Assembly (NCBI GenBank): GCA_963969495.1 | Contig: OZ018337.1 | Location: forward strand, 82,046,148-82,110,147 | Direction: 5' to 3' | Length of the DNA stretch: 64,000 nucleotides | Source of the DNA: Ceratothoa steindachneri | Lineage: Eukaryota; Arthropoda; Malacostraca; Isopoda; Cymothoidae | Shown here: positions 1 through 10,800 of the stretch, piece after piece | How the letters are laid out: each line of letters starts with the position of its first letter | Numbering within the stretch: the first letter of the stretch is position 1 | Position numbers and translations under genes: made by a program | The notes under the pieces: model-generated | What the model was told of the DNA's origin: nothing | The model's database searches: none | Seen by the model: the letters and a program-made list of their open reading frames with translations, nothing else

Positions 1-1074
1 ACTGGAAACTCAGGTGACCTATTATCCCGCAGGTATAGCAAGTGACGGGCTTCCTGAGATACGTGCCGGTATTAGGGTATGATCTTTGTAGAATCCTAAC
101 TTCTTTTTTATTTTTTTCTCCTCCAAAATTTGGCCTATAAGTTCATTTTGGTACTGAGAACTTAAAGGGCTTCTTCTGCAAATGCCTGGGTGGTGGCCCA
201 TTTTTATTTGAGAAGAGAGCCTTCTCTTTCTTTTACTCCCTCGGATATAACCGATGATTTACCGCGTGGAGGTCAGCCTCGTCAGGACACTCGTTGAAGG
301 TAGAAGCTTTTCAATCCTTAACGAATGCACGGATTTCCTGGGGTTGTGTACTTAGTAACTGATCTCTAAGCATGAAGTCGACGACCGCAATGACTTCGTT
401 CTCTACCCCTTCTGACTCCATCCAAAACTGTAGGCTTCGACGAAGCTCAAAGCCAAAATGTTTGTATGTTTGTCCAGGTCTTATACGAGACTGCCTGAAC
501 TTCATCCTATATTCTTCCGGGTTAAGGTTTGTTGCTGAGAGAAGTTCGGCTTTGAGAGTGGAATAGTCCACAGTCGCTTCTGAGGGTGAAGATACGAATA
601 TCTCTCTCATTCTACGATTAAGTAGTGATTATAGTCTGGCGACCCCATCTTTTTCTAGGTCCCAATTATTGACTTCAAATATTTTTTCAAAATGGGAGAG
701 ATATGAGCATAAATCTTTATCGTCCCTGTACTCCGGGAGTTTAATGCTGGCCGCTGGTGACACTCCTATTCTGCATGACACTGACTGCACCTCTAGCTCA
801 TCTTTGCTAAGAGCTCTTTCGTGTGCCCTTATCTTCTCTCTTTTATCAGCTTCCATTTTCGTCTTTTCTCTTCTTTCATCAGCTTCCATTTTCGCCTTTT
901 CTCTTTTTTTCATCAGCTTCCATTTTTGCCTTTTCTCTTCTTTTATCAGCTTCCATTTTCATTTTACGTTCCTCTCTTTCGTTTCTCTCTTTTTCCTTAA
1001 TAAACGAGTTTAGCTCGGTTTCTTTCAGTCCGAGGCTTTGAACCTTGCTTCCGATTAAGGTCAAACAATGCCAT
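1..1074 (-). pseudogene. Gag of Gmr1-like LTR retrotransposon, copy 1 (partial, runs off left edge)
   Basis: This encodes the structural capsid polyprotein of a retrotransposon. On the minus strand it starts at an ATG at 1072-1074. In order it shows a short N-terminal segment, a charged coiled coil (about 1000-800), a capsid-like block containing the motif KLPEYRDDKDLCSYLSHFEK (about 735-680), a second capsid block (610-311) closely matching the Gag of copy 3 (shared DYSTLKAELL, IRPGQT and AFVKD), and a zinc knuckle C-x2-C-x4-H at 40-1, whose last Cys codon is cut by the window edge. Frameshifts near 1055 and 900, an in-frame TAA near 629 and a stop at about 311 make it a broken copy. Protease and pol would lie to the left of this window. 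The family assignment rests on side-by-side reading against copies 2 and 3. Confidence 0.85.
841..973 (-). repeat. 33 bp in-frame tandem repeat in Gag coiled coil (copy 1)
   Basis: Four units of 33-34 bp (core, + strand: atcagcttccattttcgcc) encode 11-residue steps such as KMEADKRREKA on the minus strand. The units are rich in Lys, Glu, Arg and Asp with spaced Met and Ala, which suits an 11-residue (hendecad) coiled coil. Confidence 0.85.
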
Positions 1075-1785
1075 CGCGCTTATGTCAGTCATCTACCTTG
1101 TTTTTAATCAAGCCTGACCTACTCCACCACCGAAACTTACCCCTTGGCCTAACAATTACCTTTAGATAGAATCCATCTCTAAGTTTACCAATTTTCCACT
1201 CGTCAAATATTCTAATATTCCTGGTGTTCCTTTTATGTGTTAGCTCTTCCTTAAATAGACACTGCTGGGTTCTTTCTAATATAAAACCTCTAGACCTGAC
1301 ACCACTTTTATAATATGTCGTAGAATGACCCTTGGTTTTGATTACTATACTCTTTGACACCCTTTTAGTAGTGGTATGCTTTAAGGGGCGGGAGTTACTT
1401 TTATGATGAAGTAGGCTTTGTTCTAAGAGGGCTATTCAGGGGTTTTGTTCTTAAGGAAGAGCTATTTTCAAACACATAAGGATGAGAGGAAACACCAGAA
1501 TCTACCAAAATAAACATGTATTTTAAACGAAACACTTATCTTTTTTGAACCAAAAAAGATAAACAAATAGGCTTCCCGTCAACATACCAATTGCCGATTA
1601 GTATTTTTTTTATCGCGACTCTATTTGATTAGCGTTAAACATTAAATTAACGTACTCTCGTCTACAAACACATATGACCTAGGTTCAAGAACAATGGTTT
1701 CTACTCTCCTTTAAAACTTGGCACGTACTAAACTTCTACTATCGCAATAGAGATATAAATGTTATTTTTAACTTACAGATGGCTA
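1075..1785. other. Leader or LTR 3' part of copy 1; no gene recognised
   Basis: This stretch lies between the start of gag copy 1 and the GC-richer LTR-like block. By analogy with copy 3, where gag begins less than 100 bp from the leader, it should hold the primer binding site and the 3' (U5) end of the 5' LTR. I could not find a convincing primer binding site. A 91-codon minus-strand ORF (1360-1085) resembles nothing I know and is not supported as a gene. Confidence 0.35.
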
Positions 1786-2146
1786 TTAGGGATTGCCGGA
1801 TGTCGCTGGAGGACTTATCTCTCGTTTTGACGTGTTGTGGCCGTTGGTTGAATTTTCGTCGAGAAGGGATTGCTTGTCACCTGTGACGGGGGCTGATTCT
1901 TCAACGTAATTAAAAAACGGGAGCTCGTTGGGGCTGGGTTCTTCTCCTCTCACTCTTACGAAGCATGAGATGTGAGAGTCGCTCGAGTGTGAGCGGCTTT
2001 GCTTTTCTTCTGTCGGACTTCTTTGCAGACTGAAAAGGCTTCTTCGCGATGGCACCGATATAAAGCTTGACTATTTAGGTTAATACGGCCCTGAAAGGAG
2101 GGATCGATTTTCTCAATCTGATCCTATCGTTTCTCACGGAAATAGT

Positions 2147-2349
2147 CTTGTATGGCTGAAGGATCGATCTTCACGAACTAAACCTTCTTCTGGCGTATTA
2201 ACCTCTAATCTTCTTGTCTTGCTGAAAGATCGATCTTCACGAACTAATCTTTTTTCTGGCGAATCGACTTCTAATAATCTTCTTGTCTGGCCGATGGATC
2301 GATCTTCACGAACTAATCCTCCTCTGGCGTATTGACTTCTGATAATCAC
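2147..2349. repeat. Three tandem 66-69 bp repeats in LTR-like region of copy 1
   Basis: Units at 2147-2212, 2213-2281 and 2282-2349 share the core gatcgatcttcacgaacta followed by a ctggcg(t/a)att segment. They lie just downstream (minus strand) of the TATA-like box, hence in the probable transcribed R-U5 part. Confidence 0.9.
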
Positions 2350-2370
2350 TTTCTCTTTCTTTGTAGGGCT

Positions 2371-2379
2371 TATTTATAG
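2371..2379 (-). promoter_or_regulatory. TATA-like box CTATAAATA of copy 1 LTR
   Basis: CTATAAATA on the minus strand sits between GC-rich U3-like sequence and the tandem repeats. This is where the core promoter of an LTR is expected. No transcription data are available. Confidence 0.45.
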
Positions 2380-2700
2380 GTGGATTGCCGCCCCATCTAA
2401 AGGGGGAAGTGACCAGGCCACAGAGGCCAAGGGGGGGGGGGGCGAATGGTGAGTTAGCATCTGGGGCGAGCGAGAATTCCTGAGGTGGCACTGGGGTGCC
2501 CAAGTCAGCTCGCAAATTAAAGGGCTCGCAACCGCACCGCTACTTGGCGTGCCTTCGGACTCGCACCGCTTTTTTTTCATAACCACGGGTTTATGGGTCT
2601 TGTAGGTAATTCGATCGTTTAGAGCGTCGTTTAAGGACCTTAGGTGGTCGCCTTAAAACAGATGTTAGCTCCAACTGCCCACAGCAGCGGGGAGATCACA

Positions 2701-3238
2701 CATGGTAAGCATTTTCGCCGGCTACCTTTCCCACGCTTCTCCTCATAAGGGAGGGGGGCTTTAATGTACCTATACTCCTCCAGAATGCTTAATGTACCTA
2801 TTTTTCCCCAATATTAAACGGTTTATTGAAATATCTTGCCATTGTTGGTGTGGGAGTTGAGAGGAGATGAATCTCTTTTCATCTCTTAAAATACCGTAAG
2901 TTGTCGTCAATTGAATGTTCCAGAGGGTTTGGCAGAGGGAGACTAATCTTCCTGGTGCAGGAATCTTTTACTAATCTTCCTTATATTTTAAATTTATATT
3001 TTTTTACCACAGTTTTATGTTTTATTATTACTTTACTATTCTTTTGGTATTAAAATTACTAATATAATTATGGTCATATTTAGGCAGGTTTGACTAAAAC
3101 AGAAATTAAGTAAATATTGTGAGTAGAACTACGAGGAAATTTCTTATTTGGTCCACTTGACCTTAATTAATGGTTTATTTATGATCTTTGTTTCAAATAA
3201 AAGCATAGGAAGAAGTTTAAAGAACAAGCCTCAACGAA
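2701..3238. other. Intergenic sequence, nothing recognised
   Basis: GC content falls after about 2830 into AT-rich DNA with no ORF, repeat or RNA gene that I can support. Confidence 0.5.
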
Positions 3239-3670
3239 TTACACTTTCAGTAAACTAAGCACCTTCGGAATAATAATATATGTATGCAACCATTGAAAGG
3301 TTGCATCTTTCTCACATATTTCTGCTTTAAATAAAGCGATCTGAGTTAAAATGGAGCAGTTGGGTTTTTTCATTAATTCGAGAACTTCAAAATAAAACGG
3401 AACATTAACTTTTCTCATTGTTTTTACTGAATTTAAGAAAAATGGAGATTTTCTTTCTCGAAGCAAATGCATTTTTCTGTTGCAGCTTTTCTCCTTTCCA
3501 CAGTGTTGACGGGATGAAAACAGCAACCAACACTCCGAATCAGACTCTCTAAGATCAGAGGACGCGTGCTTTCTCCACTCGGCTTTTTTTGATGCTAAAG
3601 AGACAAGTCTCTTAGAATCAATAAACCGGCCACTTCTACACAGCCCCGCTACAGGGTTATTAATCATCAA
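3239..3670 (-). CDS. Unidentified ORF, 143 codons
   Basis: One of the longest ORFs in the window outside the retrotransposons. The product would be basic and Cys-containing, with no signal peptide or membrane segment and no motif I recognise. A TATA-like run (tatataaata, minus strand, about 3697-3687) lies only about 20 bp upstream of the ATG, too close for a normal promoter and start. There is no similarity by eye to the retrotransposon proteins. In DNA of this composition an ORF of this length may arise by chance or be part of a decayed element. It is reported for completeness only. Confidence 0.2.
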   Translation of the reverse strand: MMINNPVAGLCRSGRFIDSKRLVSLASKKAEWRKHASSDLRESDSECWLLFSSRQHCGKEKSCNRKMHLLRERKSPFFLNSVKTMRKVNVPFYFEVLELMKKPNCSILTQIALFKAEICEKDATFQWLHTYIIIPKVLSLLKV

Positions 3671-4958
3671 TTCCTCTTTCCCTTTCCAGTATTTATATAC
3701 CCATGAGATTACCTGTTAATATAATAATTGGGATGGGGGAGACACAAAGCACCCACCCACTAATTTCAAATTTTATGTTCCATAATTTTTCCCCTATCAA
3801 CATATTCACTCCTGCCATAAATGGCAATATTCCATTTCAATTTGTGACCTATCGTGTCACCTGTAATATTGACGATATAGGAAAAACACATTTTCAAATA
3901 AAATATACGATACAAATTTATTCGGCTGAACCCATTTAACCAAAAATCCCCTTTGACAGAAAGATTTCCAGTCCCGTAATAGTGATTCTTTTGCCCGTAT
4001 TAAAATCTGCTTTGAGTTCTCTGCAACTAAATATGCAAAGATTTCTAGCTAATATCAATCATGTCCTAAGTTTATTTATTGATCCCGTTGACCTGTATTG
4101 TTTTCTGTTTAAATAAAAAACTAAACTCTTCCATGCAAACAATCAACATCTACACTTTCCTCGCCGCTCTTTTCTTTAGTCATTCTTTTGTTAGTGGAAA
4201 AGTAAGCCTGTAGTTCCAAGCTCTGTAACACCAGTTCATACACTATAATTATTCTTCTTCCTTAGTAATAACTACTTTTGTTCAACTGTCCAGAGTTTTT
4301 TTTGTCATCTATATAAATTATTCTGTTTCTGCAACTATAATTCTCTTTGTTTACATGCCAAAAAAAACTTTTGTTGCCCTAGTAATATTCTTCTTATTGA
4401 CCCGCGCGAAATAGACTTGTTATCCAAAAGGGGCTTGGATTCAATACTTTAGACTAACTCTGCTCTTTGTTCTAATCTGTTTTGAGTGATTTTAACTACG
4501 CTCCTCACCTCAACAATTAAGCGTGAAAGGAACTTTTTGCCTTATTTACTCTTCTTATTTACTATACCATCTCTCTATCAAAGCACTTTCTTGACTGAAT
4601 CAGCCAATAATTTTGTTTTCTTGTCTTAAATAATTTTTCTGAATATATCCTTAAGTATAACATTTCAAAGATCTCTTTTTTTTAGTGGTTGTGTAATTTC
4701 CCCAATATCATAACTATCAGTTATTTTGTATTTTGGATCTTAATTCTTGCCTTTTTATTTGTAATCAAAAATAATAAATATATCGTGGTTTTATATTCGG
4801 TTCTGCTTGTTTTTCTTATTTTACTCTTCACTGATTGGTAGTAAATAAATTCCAGTTTGGTGAAAAAGCGAATAACAGTTCGATGTTTACCCGTGATGTT
4901 ATTCTGAAAATCTTAACAATCTCGATATCTTCCTCTCTTTTTATTTATTTTACACAAG
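3671..4958. other. AT-rich intergenic or intronic sequence
   Basis: T-rich sequence without recognisable genes or repeats. It precedes the possible exon at 4959-5154, so it could be intron. Confidence 0.4.
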
Positions 4959-5154
4959 GTTTCCCTTTCCTATTGAATAATTCATCTTTAAACCATAGCC
5001 TTGTCCGATTTACCGCGGGATTTCACAAATCTTCTGTCACGGATTTCCATATGCGTCATTTGTTTAGCGGCCTCATTAATGAGGATGGTCTCAGGAGAGT
5101 TTTGGACACTACTTGGTTCCTACTATCGGAAAGTTGTCTACCTGGCCTAAATAT
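4959..5154 (+). CDS. Possible internal exon of unknown gene
   Basis: An open segment lies within a longer open frame (4835-5158). On its left is a pyrimidine-rich tract ending tttacacaag at 4958 (3' splice-site-like), and on its right gtaagt at 5155-5160 (5' splice-site-like). It would encode about 65 residues, with the C-terminal half reading DFHMRHLFSGLINEDGLRRV and onward, a plausible soluble sequence in no family I recognise. I could not find a partner exon nearby, so this rests on splice-like signals alone. Confidence 0.25.
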
Positions 5155-6559
5155 GTAAGTTTAACACATTTTTACTGTTATCTTCTGCCATTTTATACGT
5201 AGCCTTTGTAAAATAAAATTATGTCACTTATTCCCCTAATGGTTACGCCTTATTAATTTAATAAATAAATAATACCTGGTTAGTTTCACTTGGTTTCCTT
5301 ATTCTTGCGCTTCACCTCTGCCTCATAAACCGTATTATATTGGTTTACCTTTGTGGTAGGATCTGGTTTTTAGTGCTGAGCACCAAGGCTGGTTGTCCAT
5401 TTATCTACAGAGTAAACGATGAAATAGAAGTAATTATTAAGCACATCCTCTACTCGTTTTATGAAGCGCTTTTGAGACTATTAGGTTCGTGTTCTACAGT
5501 AAGGGATCAATGACCCTTTATTGAATGCAAGATAAGAAAAAGTATATATTTATACTATGTAAATTATAACATAGTACATATATACATATATATAATAGTA
5601 ACGTAAATTATAGGATAATCCTTCACGGTCTTTTCGCTTATTATGGCGCAATTTCGTCTCCTCACAAGAGGGCTGAACGGTCTGCTGAGGAGGCCGAATT
5701 ACCTTAAAAATACGCGGGAATTGAAGGATGGAATTATTCCCACGTTATAAGGTTTTATGAGATTTGGGAGGGGAATAAGAGAAAACTAAAAAAACTAAAG
5801 GATTTGAAATATAAAAAAAGTAAAAGCTAAACATTGTTTAATAGATAATACTTTACGATGTCCTTGTAAATTTATTCGACTAAGTATTTTCCTTTATTGC
5901 TTTGGCGCCATAAAAAAATCGCCCATATAGCAGTCGATGAGACAACGATCAGTTTCCTATTCTTTGTGGTTCCCCGTATTTGCCTTGGCACAGAGTGACT
6001 ATTTTTTTTGGTGTGGGTACTTAGTTCTGGATCTAAGAATTTTTGCGAGTGGTTAATAGTTAAATGTTGATAATGCATCCCTGGCAAGGATTACTTATAG
6101 GTAATAATGTTTCTGCCGATCTATCAGGAACACTCCCACGTTCCCTGCAAATTTCTCTGAAATCCCACTGCACTGTTAAAACCGTCCAGACATTTTTTCT
6201 TCTCTATCAACTTCGTAAGCTGTCATTTCTAAGCGTGAAAACAATACTTATTCTTGTAATAAACATCAAAGGATATCTTAACACTAGAATGTCATAGCCT
6301 CATCACTCGAGTAACCTAGCCGTTTAACAATCTGGCTGAAGAGAACTGTCGTAGAATGCCCCCCTTTTTGTTCTAAGAGTGCTAAGAGTACTAATATATT
6401 GATATCTTAATATCTTAAAAAATGGAGCCGTTCCGAAACACGTAAGGATATAGAGACACAGAATAATTCCCCGAATAAACTTATATTTTACCTTTATCAA
6501 TTGAATACATAACATTTATACATTAACTACAGCAATACTCTGAATATTATTATAAATAA
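5155..6559. other. AT-rich sequence with a small GC-richer patch
   Basis: No gene recognised. The 5630-5720 patch carries one arm of an 18 bp inverted repeat shared with 7858-7875. A short related motif (ttggcgccataaaa) occurs at about 5903-5916. Confidence 0.4.
5637..5654 (+). repeat. Left arm of 18 bp inverted repeat (partner 7858-7875)
   Basis: cttattatggcgcaattt is exactly the reverse complement of 7858-7875, with weaker similarity extending outward on both sides. The pair brackets a 2.2 kb block that contains the GC-rich tandem-repeat island. It could be the ends of a DNA transposon or a coincidence. Confidence 0.5.
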
Positions 6560-7857
6560 GAATTAATTACATTAGTTTGCCCCTCAAAAATTGGTTAATT
6601 TCTCTACACACAACAATAATATAAGATTTAGGCTTACGGACTCTACTGGAATTTAAAGGCCTCAGAAATGTTATTGACTCCCAACGCGTGCAGTCTGGCC
6701 AGATGTAGATGGGCGAGATCACACGGTCGTTTTTGCGAACGTAGCAGCTGGGGGTCCACACGGTATTCCGGGGGAAGGGGGGGTCTTCACGGACGAGAAC
6801 AATTACGGTGCTTTATGCAACACCAAGGTAGTCGTGGTGTGACCAACGAGTAACGAGCTCGAGGGGCAGCTTTTCTTCTTCGTTACTTAATTACTCATGG
6901 ACGAAGACTGAACTCAGGAAGGGGCCTCTTAAAGGGCGACGATAACGGAGGGGGATTTCTCTGGCGAGAATAAGTTACTTAAAGTTTGGTTTGGTAACCA
7001 GGAACTAGCTCGAAGATGAGCTTCTTCTTAGTTCCAGTCTTCTTCAAAGGCGAGTATAACCGAGGGGGGTTTCTCTGACTGAAATAATTTGAACTTGGTT
7101 CCTTACCAAGTTAACTTAGGAGTTCGGTGTGGCCACCGAGTAACGGGCTCGAGATGGGAGCCTTTTCCTTTTTCTTTTCTTAATTCCTTAAGGACGAGGA
7201 ATACCCCTGGTGTTTAAGGTGCACCAGGATATGAGGAGTCTCTCTGGCGAGAGTAAGTTGAACTTAACAAAGTTAACTTATCGTTTGGTTTGATAACCAG
7301 GGAATAGCTCCAGGATGAGCTAGTTCTTAGCCCCTTAAGGTAGGTAGCCCTGCCTCTTTTGCAGGGTACTTCTTGGTCTGGTGAGCCAAGTACACTACCA
7401 ATCCAGTCTAGGTGGCTTGGTTTTAATCGAGGACTTCGTCACCCGGTGTCTGATGTATACTACCCCGATTTTCTTCAGTGTTTCTCATTTATACCTTGTC
7501 ACCCCAATGGGAGAGTGGTAAGGGGGGAAGGGGCTTGAGGACGGCCCCAGGAGAGTTCTTATGCCCAATGGGTTTTCCCACCGAGTCTTACATCGGCTTC
7601 TCGTTAGCCTTCGAGCTTGGGAGAAATACGTCTCCAATTTCTTATTTGACGTGAAACTGGATCTCACTCTCCTGGGGGAGATCTCGCATTTTGACCTTTA
7701 GGCTCTTTTAGGGCGCCGAAAGTTGCGACGATGGGTCTACGCACTTGACCCGCTAAAGCTTGGGGCGGATGTCTTTGCGGTAGTCGCCTTGTGACTGCAG
7801 CACAAGTGAACGGTGTGTGTGACGGGGGGGATGGAGTGACGATTCCCCTACAAGAAC
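6560..7857. mobile_element. GC-richer island with diverged tandem repeats, probable LTR or other transposon DNA
   Basis: The composition differs sharply from the flanks. It contains about 290 bp diverged direct repeats (see 6834-7440) and no long ORF. The internal direct repeats resemble the repeat-bearing LTRs of the retrotransposons in this window, but I see no direct sequence match to them. There is no clear TG...CA end and no primer binding site. Confidence 0.35.
6834..7440. repeat. Two diverged ~290 bp tandem units
   Basis: Both units begin with a motif like gtgaccaacgagtaacgagc / gtggccaccgagtaacgggc (about 6839 and 7130). Both continue through ttctctggcgaga and end with a segment like gtttggtttgataaccaggg followed by agct-rich sequence. 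A partial third sub-unit (ataaccgagg...) lies near 7055. Confidence 0.7.
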
Positions 7858-7875
7858 AAATTGCGCCATAATAAG
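7858..7875 (-). repeat. Right arm of 18 bp inverted repeat (partner 5637-5654)
   Basis: aaattgcgccataataag is the exact reverse complement of 5637-5654. Confidence 0.5.
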
Positions 7876-10800
7876 AGCAAAGTTTCTTGAAATTAGTTGA
7901 ATAAAATTGATGTTCATGTCATGAAAAACGAATAATAATTTGCAACACTTTCCATTTAAGTGGCTACTTAATTTTAATTGAGTGTGAAACAATCGTTTGG
8001 AAGTCGCACTATAAATACTTGAAGTTTATCTACAAATTTTAACTCACGGCGGAAACTTATAATCTAGATTTAACAAAAGTAGATCCATATCCTTAAGGAT
8101 GTTTCATTTTTTCCCAAAAGAATCAAGTGGAAGAAAAAATGTCAAAACTAAATCCAATTTACATAACTATCATTTCACTCATCAACTTTAATAACTAAAT
8201 ATGTTTGAAGTGTTAGCTATTGGCCGTCTTTAGTCCTGTATGAATATTACATATAACCCTAAATGAAACCAACACTAACCTAGGGAGCGTTTATTTGAGC
8301 AGTCACGCCAAACAGCAATTGTTCACTCCTTTCGGCCCCTCTGAACATCGCTGTATCCTTGACACTGGAAGCATTGTACTTCTCCTGACCCAGAAAGCTT
8401 CTCACAACATACTCTCCACTTCTGCTTAGCTTATTCTTTTTGTGTCAACTCTTTACCATTTTTACGGGAAAATACTATTATTAACGAGGACATTTTTCAC
8501 TCGACAACTTCCCTGTAACTTTTCAAGGTCTGCGACGTTCTTTGGCCGATTGATACTCCAAATTTGTATTCAGTTGCAATTTACAATCCTTCAGATGTAT
8601 TACTCATATATGTATAAATTACTTTTTAATATTTTGAGTTGGAAAAGGATTCGGGTAACCCAATTAAATAGCTATTGAAAGAATTGTCGTATTTGTAAGT
8701 TTGAAAGAAAAAAGAATCTTAATGAAAAATCCTGAATGGTAGATATATACAAGTTATTTTCAGGCCTTCAGCCTCGCACGACTAAACCTAAGGGTTATTC
8801 CTCGCACGAACACCGATAAATCTTATCTTTTTCTCAATTTCATATATATATATATGTAAATGATGTTTTTTTCTCTTTATCTTGCTTCTGAATGACTTAT
8901 TGTCTTCGATTATTTTTACGCGATAAACATAGTTTCCCTTTTGGACGGAAAATTCAATTTTTAAAAAATCAATCAAAGCTGCAACTACTTATGTTACAAG
9001 GAACAGATTCTCCAGTTTCAATTAAGAGCCGTACTTTGCCATTCATGTTTGCTTTCCTATCTACAATATTGATGGAATAAAGAGACAAGAATATAAAATA
9101 AATTAGAAATAAAACCGAAATCAGGCAATGGATGTAAGAAAGAGAAAGAATTTCACATGTTAATAGAATCCTGTTGGTGGAATGGACAGTTAAACAAGAA
9201 AGAAATCTTCACTTTTCTTTTTTCTCAAGAATATCATCAGTCCATGATATAATTACTCTTATTTGAATTAGTCTGAATACTTTGGCACTTATTTTAGTTT
9301 GAAAAGAATAAAAACAGACATAATCGTATATGAAATTTAGAATGTCTTTTTCCTAAAAAGAACTGTCTGGGATTAAGAATAATATTTAGTATTCCTATTT
9401 TTCTGAAATAACTTTATGAAATTTATTTGTTATAATATTACTAACAGAATAACAAAAAAGCATAACTACAAATTCTTACCAATGCTCTATTCATGCCTAA
9501 AAACGTAGACGAACGAGAAAGTTTTAGATGGATGCTCTTTAATTTTTAAAAATTTCAAAATTGTTAATCAATCATTATCATTCACTTTCCTCTTGTTCCA
9601 TGCTTTTAGCTCCATTTTTCTCATTTAGTAGTTTCTTTCATTTCCCTAAATAAAAGTCGTTTGGAATGTTTCTTGTTAATTTTGATCTTCATTCAAGTTC
9701 CTATAACTTCAATTTCTGCTTTTTATTTTCTTTCATCTAAATTTTTCTCTTTTTGTATCAATGAAGTCTGAGGACGTTTTTTGGAAATTGATGCTGAATT
9801 GAAGATTGCGCATCAATAGCTTTTGGCGAAAAGACTTAAAAATCTTACCAAATTGGTTCCTTTATCTTCACCAATTTATTCTAATATAGAGAGTCATTAA
9901 GATGGGGTCGATACCCTTTTAAATCTCATTTTAGTTCCCTCTTCTTTCCGAATTGAGCTTTTTCATTTGGTGATTAATTAAACCCTGAAGAATTTTCAAT
10001 TTCTCTTTTAATCTTTGATTATGCGGTTTATCATTGAACACTCTTTTACGTTATATAATGCACCTCGCGTACCTGATTTTTTATCTCTTATATAGGTAGT
10101 CTTAGGCTATTTTAAGAGATGTGTTGGAAGTGAAATTTTCAGTGGGAGACTTAAACAAAAGAGATCTGCATTTTCGCAAATTTCTTAAAATTTGTTAATA
10201 CCGAATGCACTGTAGGCTAAAATATTTAGAAATCTTCCTTTCGCCAGTATTAGATCAGAGTTGGGTAATTATTCTCGATATAATTTGATGAATTTTGGCC
10301 ATCATGAAAACTTGTAGAATAAGAGTGTCGAGTTGCGGCACCAAAAAAGGGGTTAAAAAACTCGATAATTCTTGACTAGTGCAAAAAATAAAAAAGCTCA
10401 CAGAAACTAGTAGAGCGATCAAAAACTCTATAATAATTTGAACTATATAAATAAAAGCTTGGTATGTAAAAATGATTTATAAATCCCTTTTGCTTGCGAT
10501 ATTTGCTAGCGCCATTATTCCTTTATTTGAATTTCAACCTTGGTACCTTAACATGTCTTTCAATGTGTCCAAACATTCCTAGAGTTCCATTGTATGGATA
10601 ATGAGCCATGGGAAATATTGGTATTATGTACTTTACGACTATTTAATAGAGAAGGTATAGCCTTCCTAGGGCAGTTTATTCCAAATAACAAACTATATCC
10701 TCAAAGTTGTCTTTTTTAAAAGATCCAAAGAAAAGCTGATGTCTATTAGGTTTTCTGCGAATTAATAATGATTTTATTTTGGAAAAGAAAAGATTTCAGA

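Larger units (their letters stand above)
1786..2700 (-). mobile_element. Putative 5' LTR (U3-R-U5 part) of copy 1
   Basis: A GC-richer block upstream of the minus-strand gag, with LTR-like organisation. Reading on the minus strand, a TGTGATCTCC start at 2700 resembles the TGTGATAGAA start of the copy 3 LTR. About 320 bp in there is a TATA-like box (2379-2371), followed by three 66-69 bp tandem repeats. The copy 3 LTR has the same order of TATA-like box then tandem repeats. Its partner LTR is outside the window, so both edges are inferred. The inner edge may lie further left than 1786. Confidence 0.45.
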
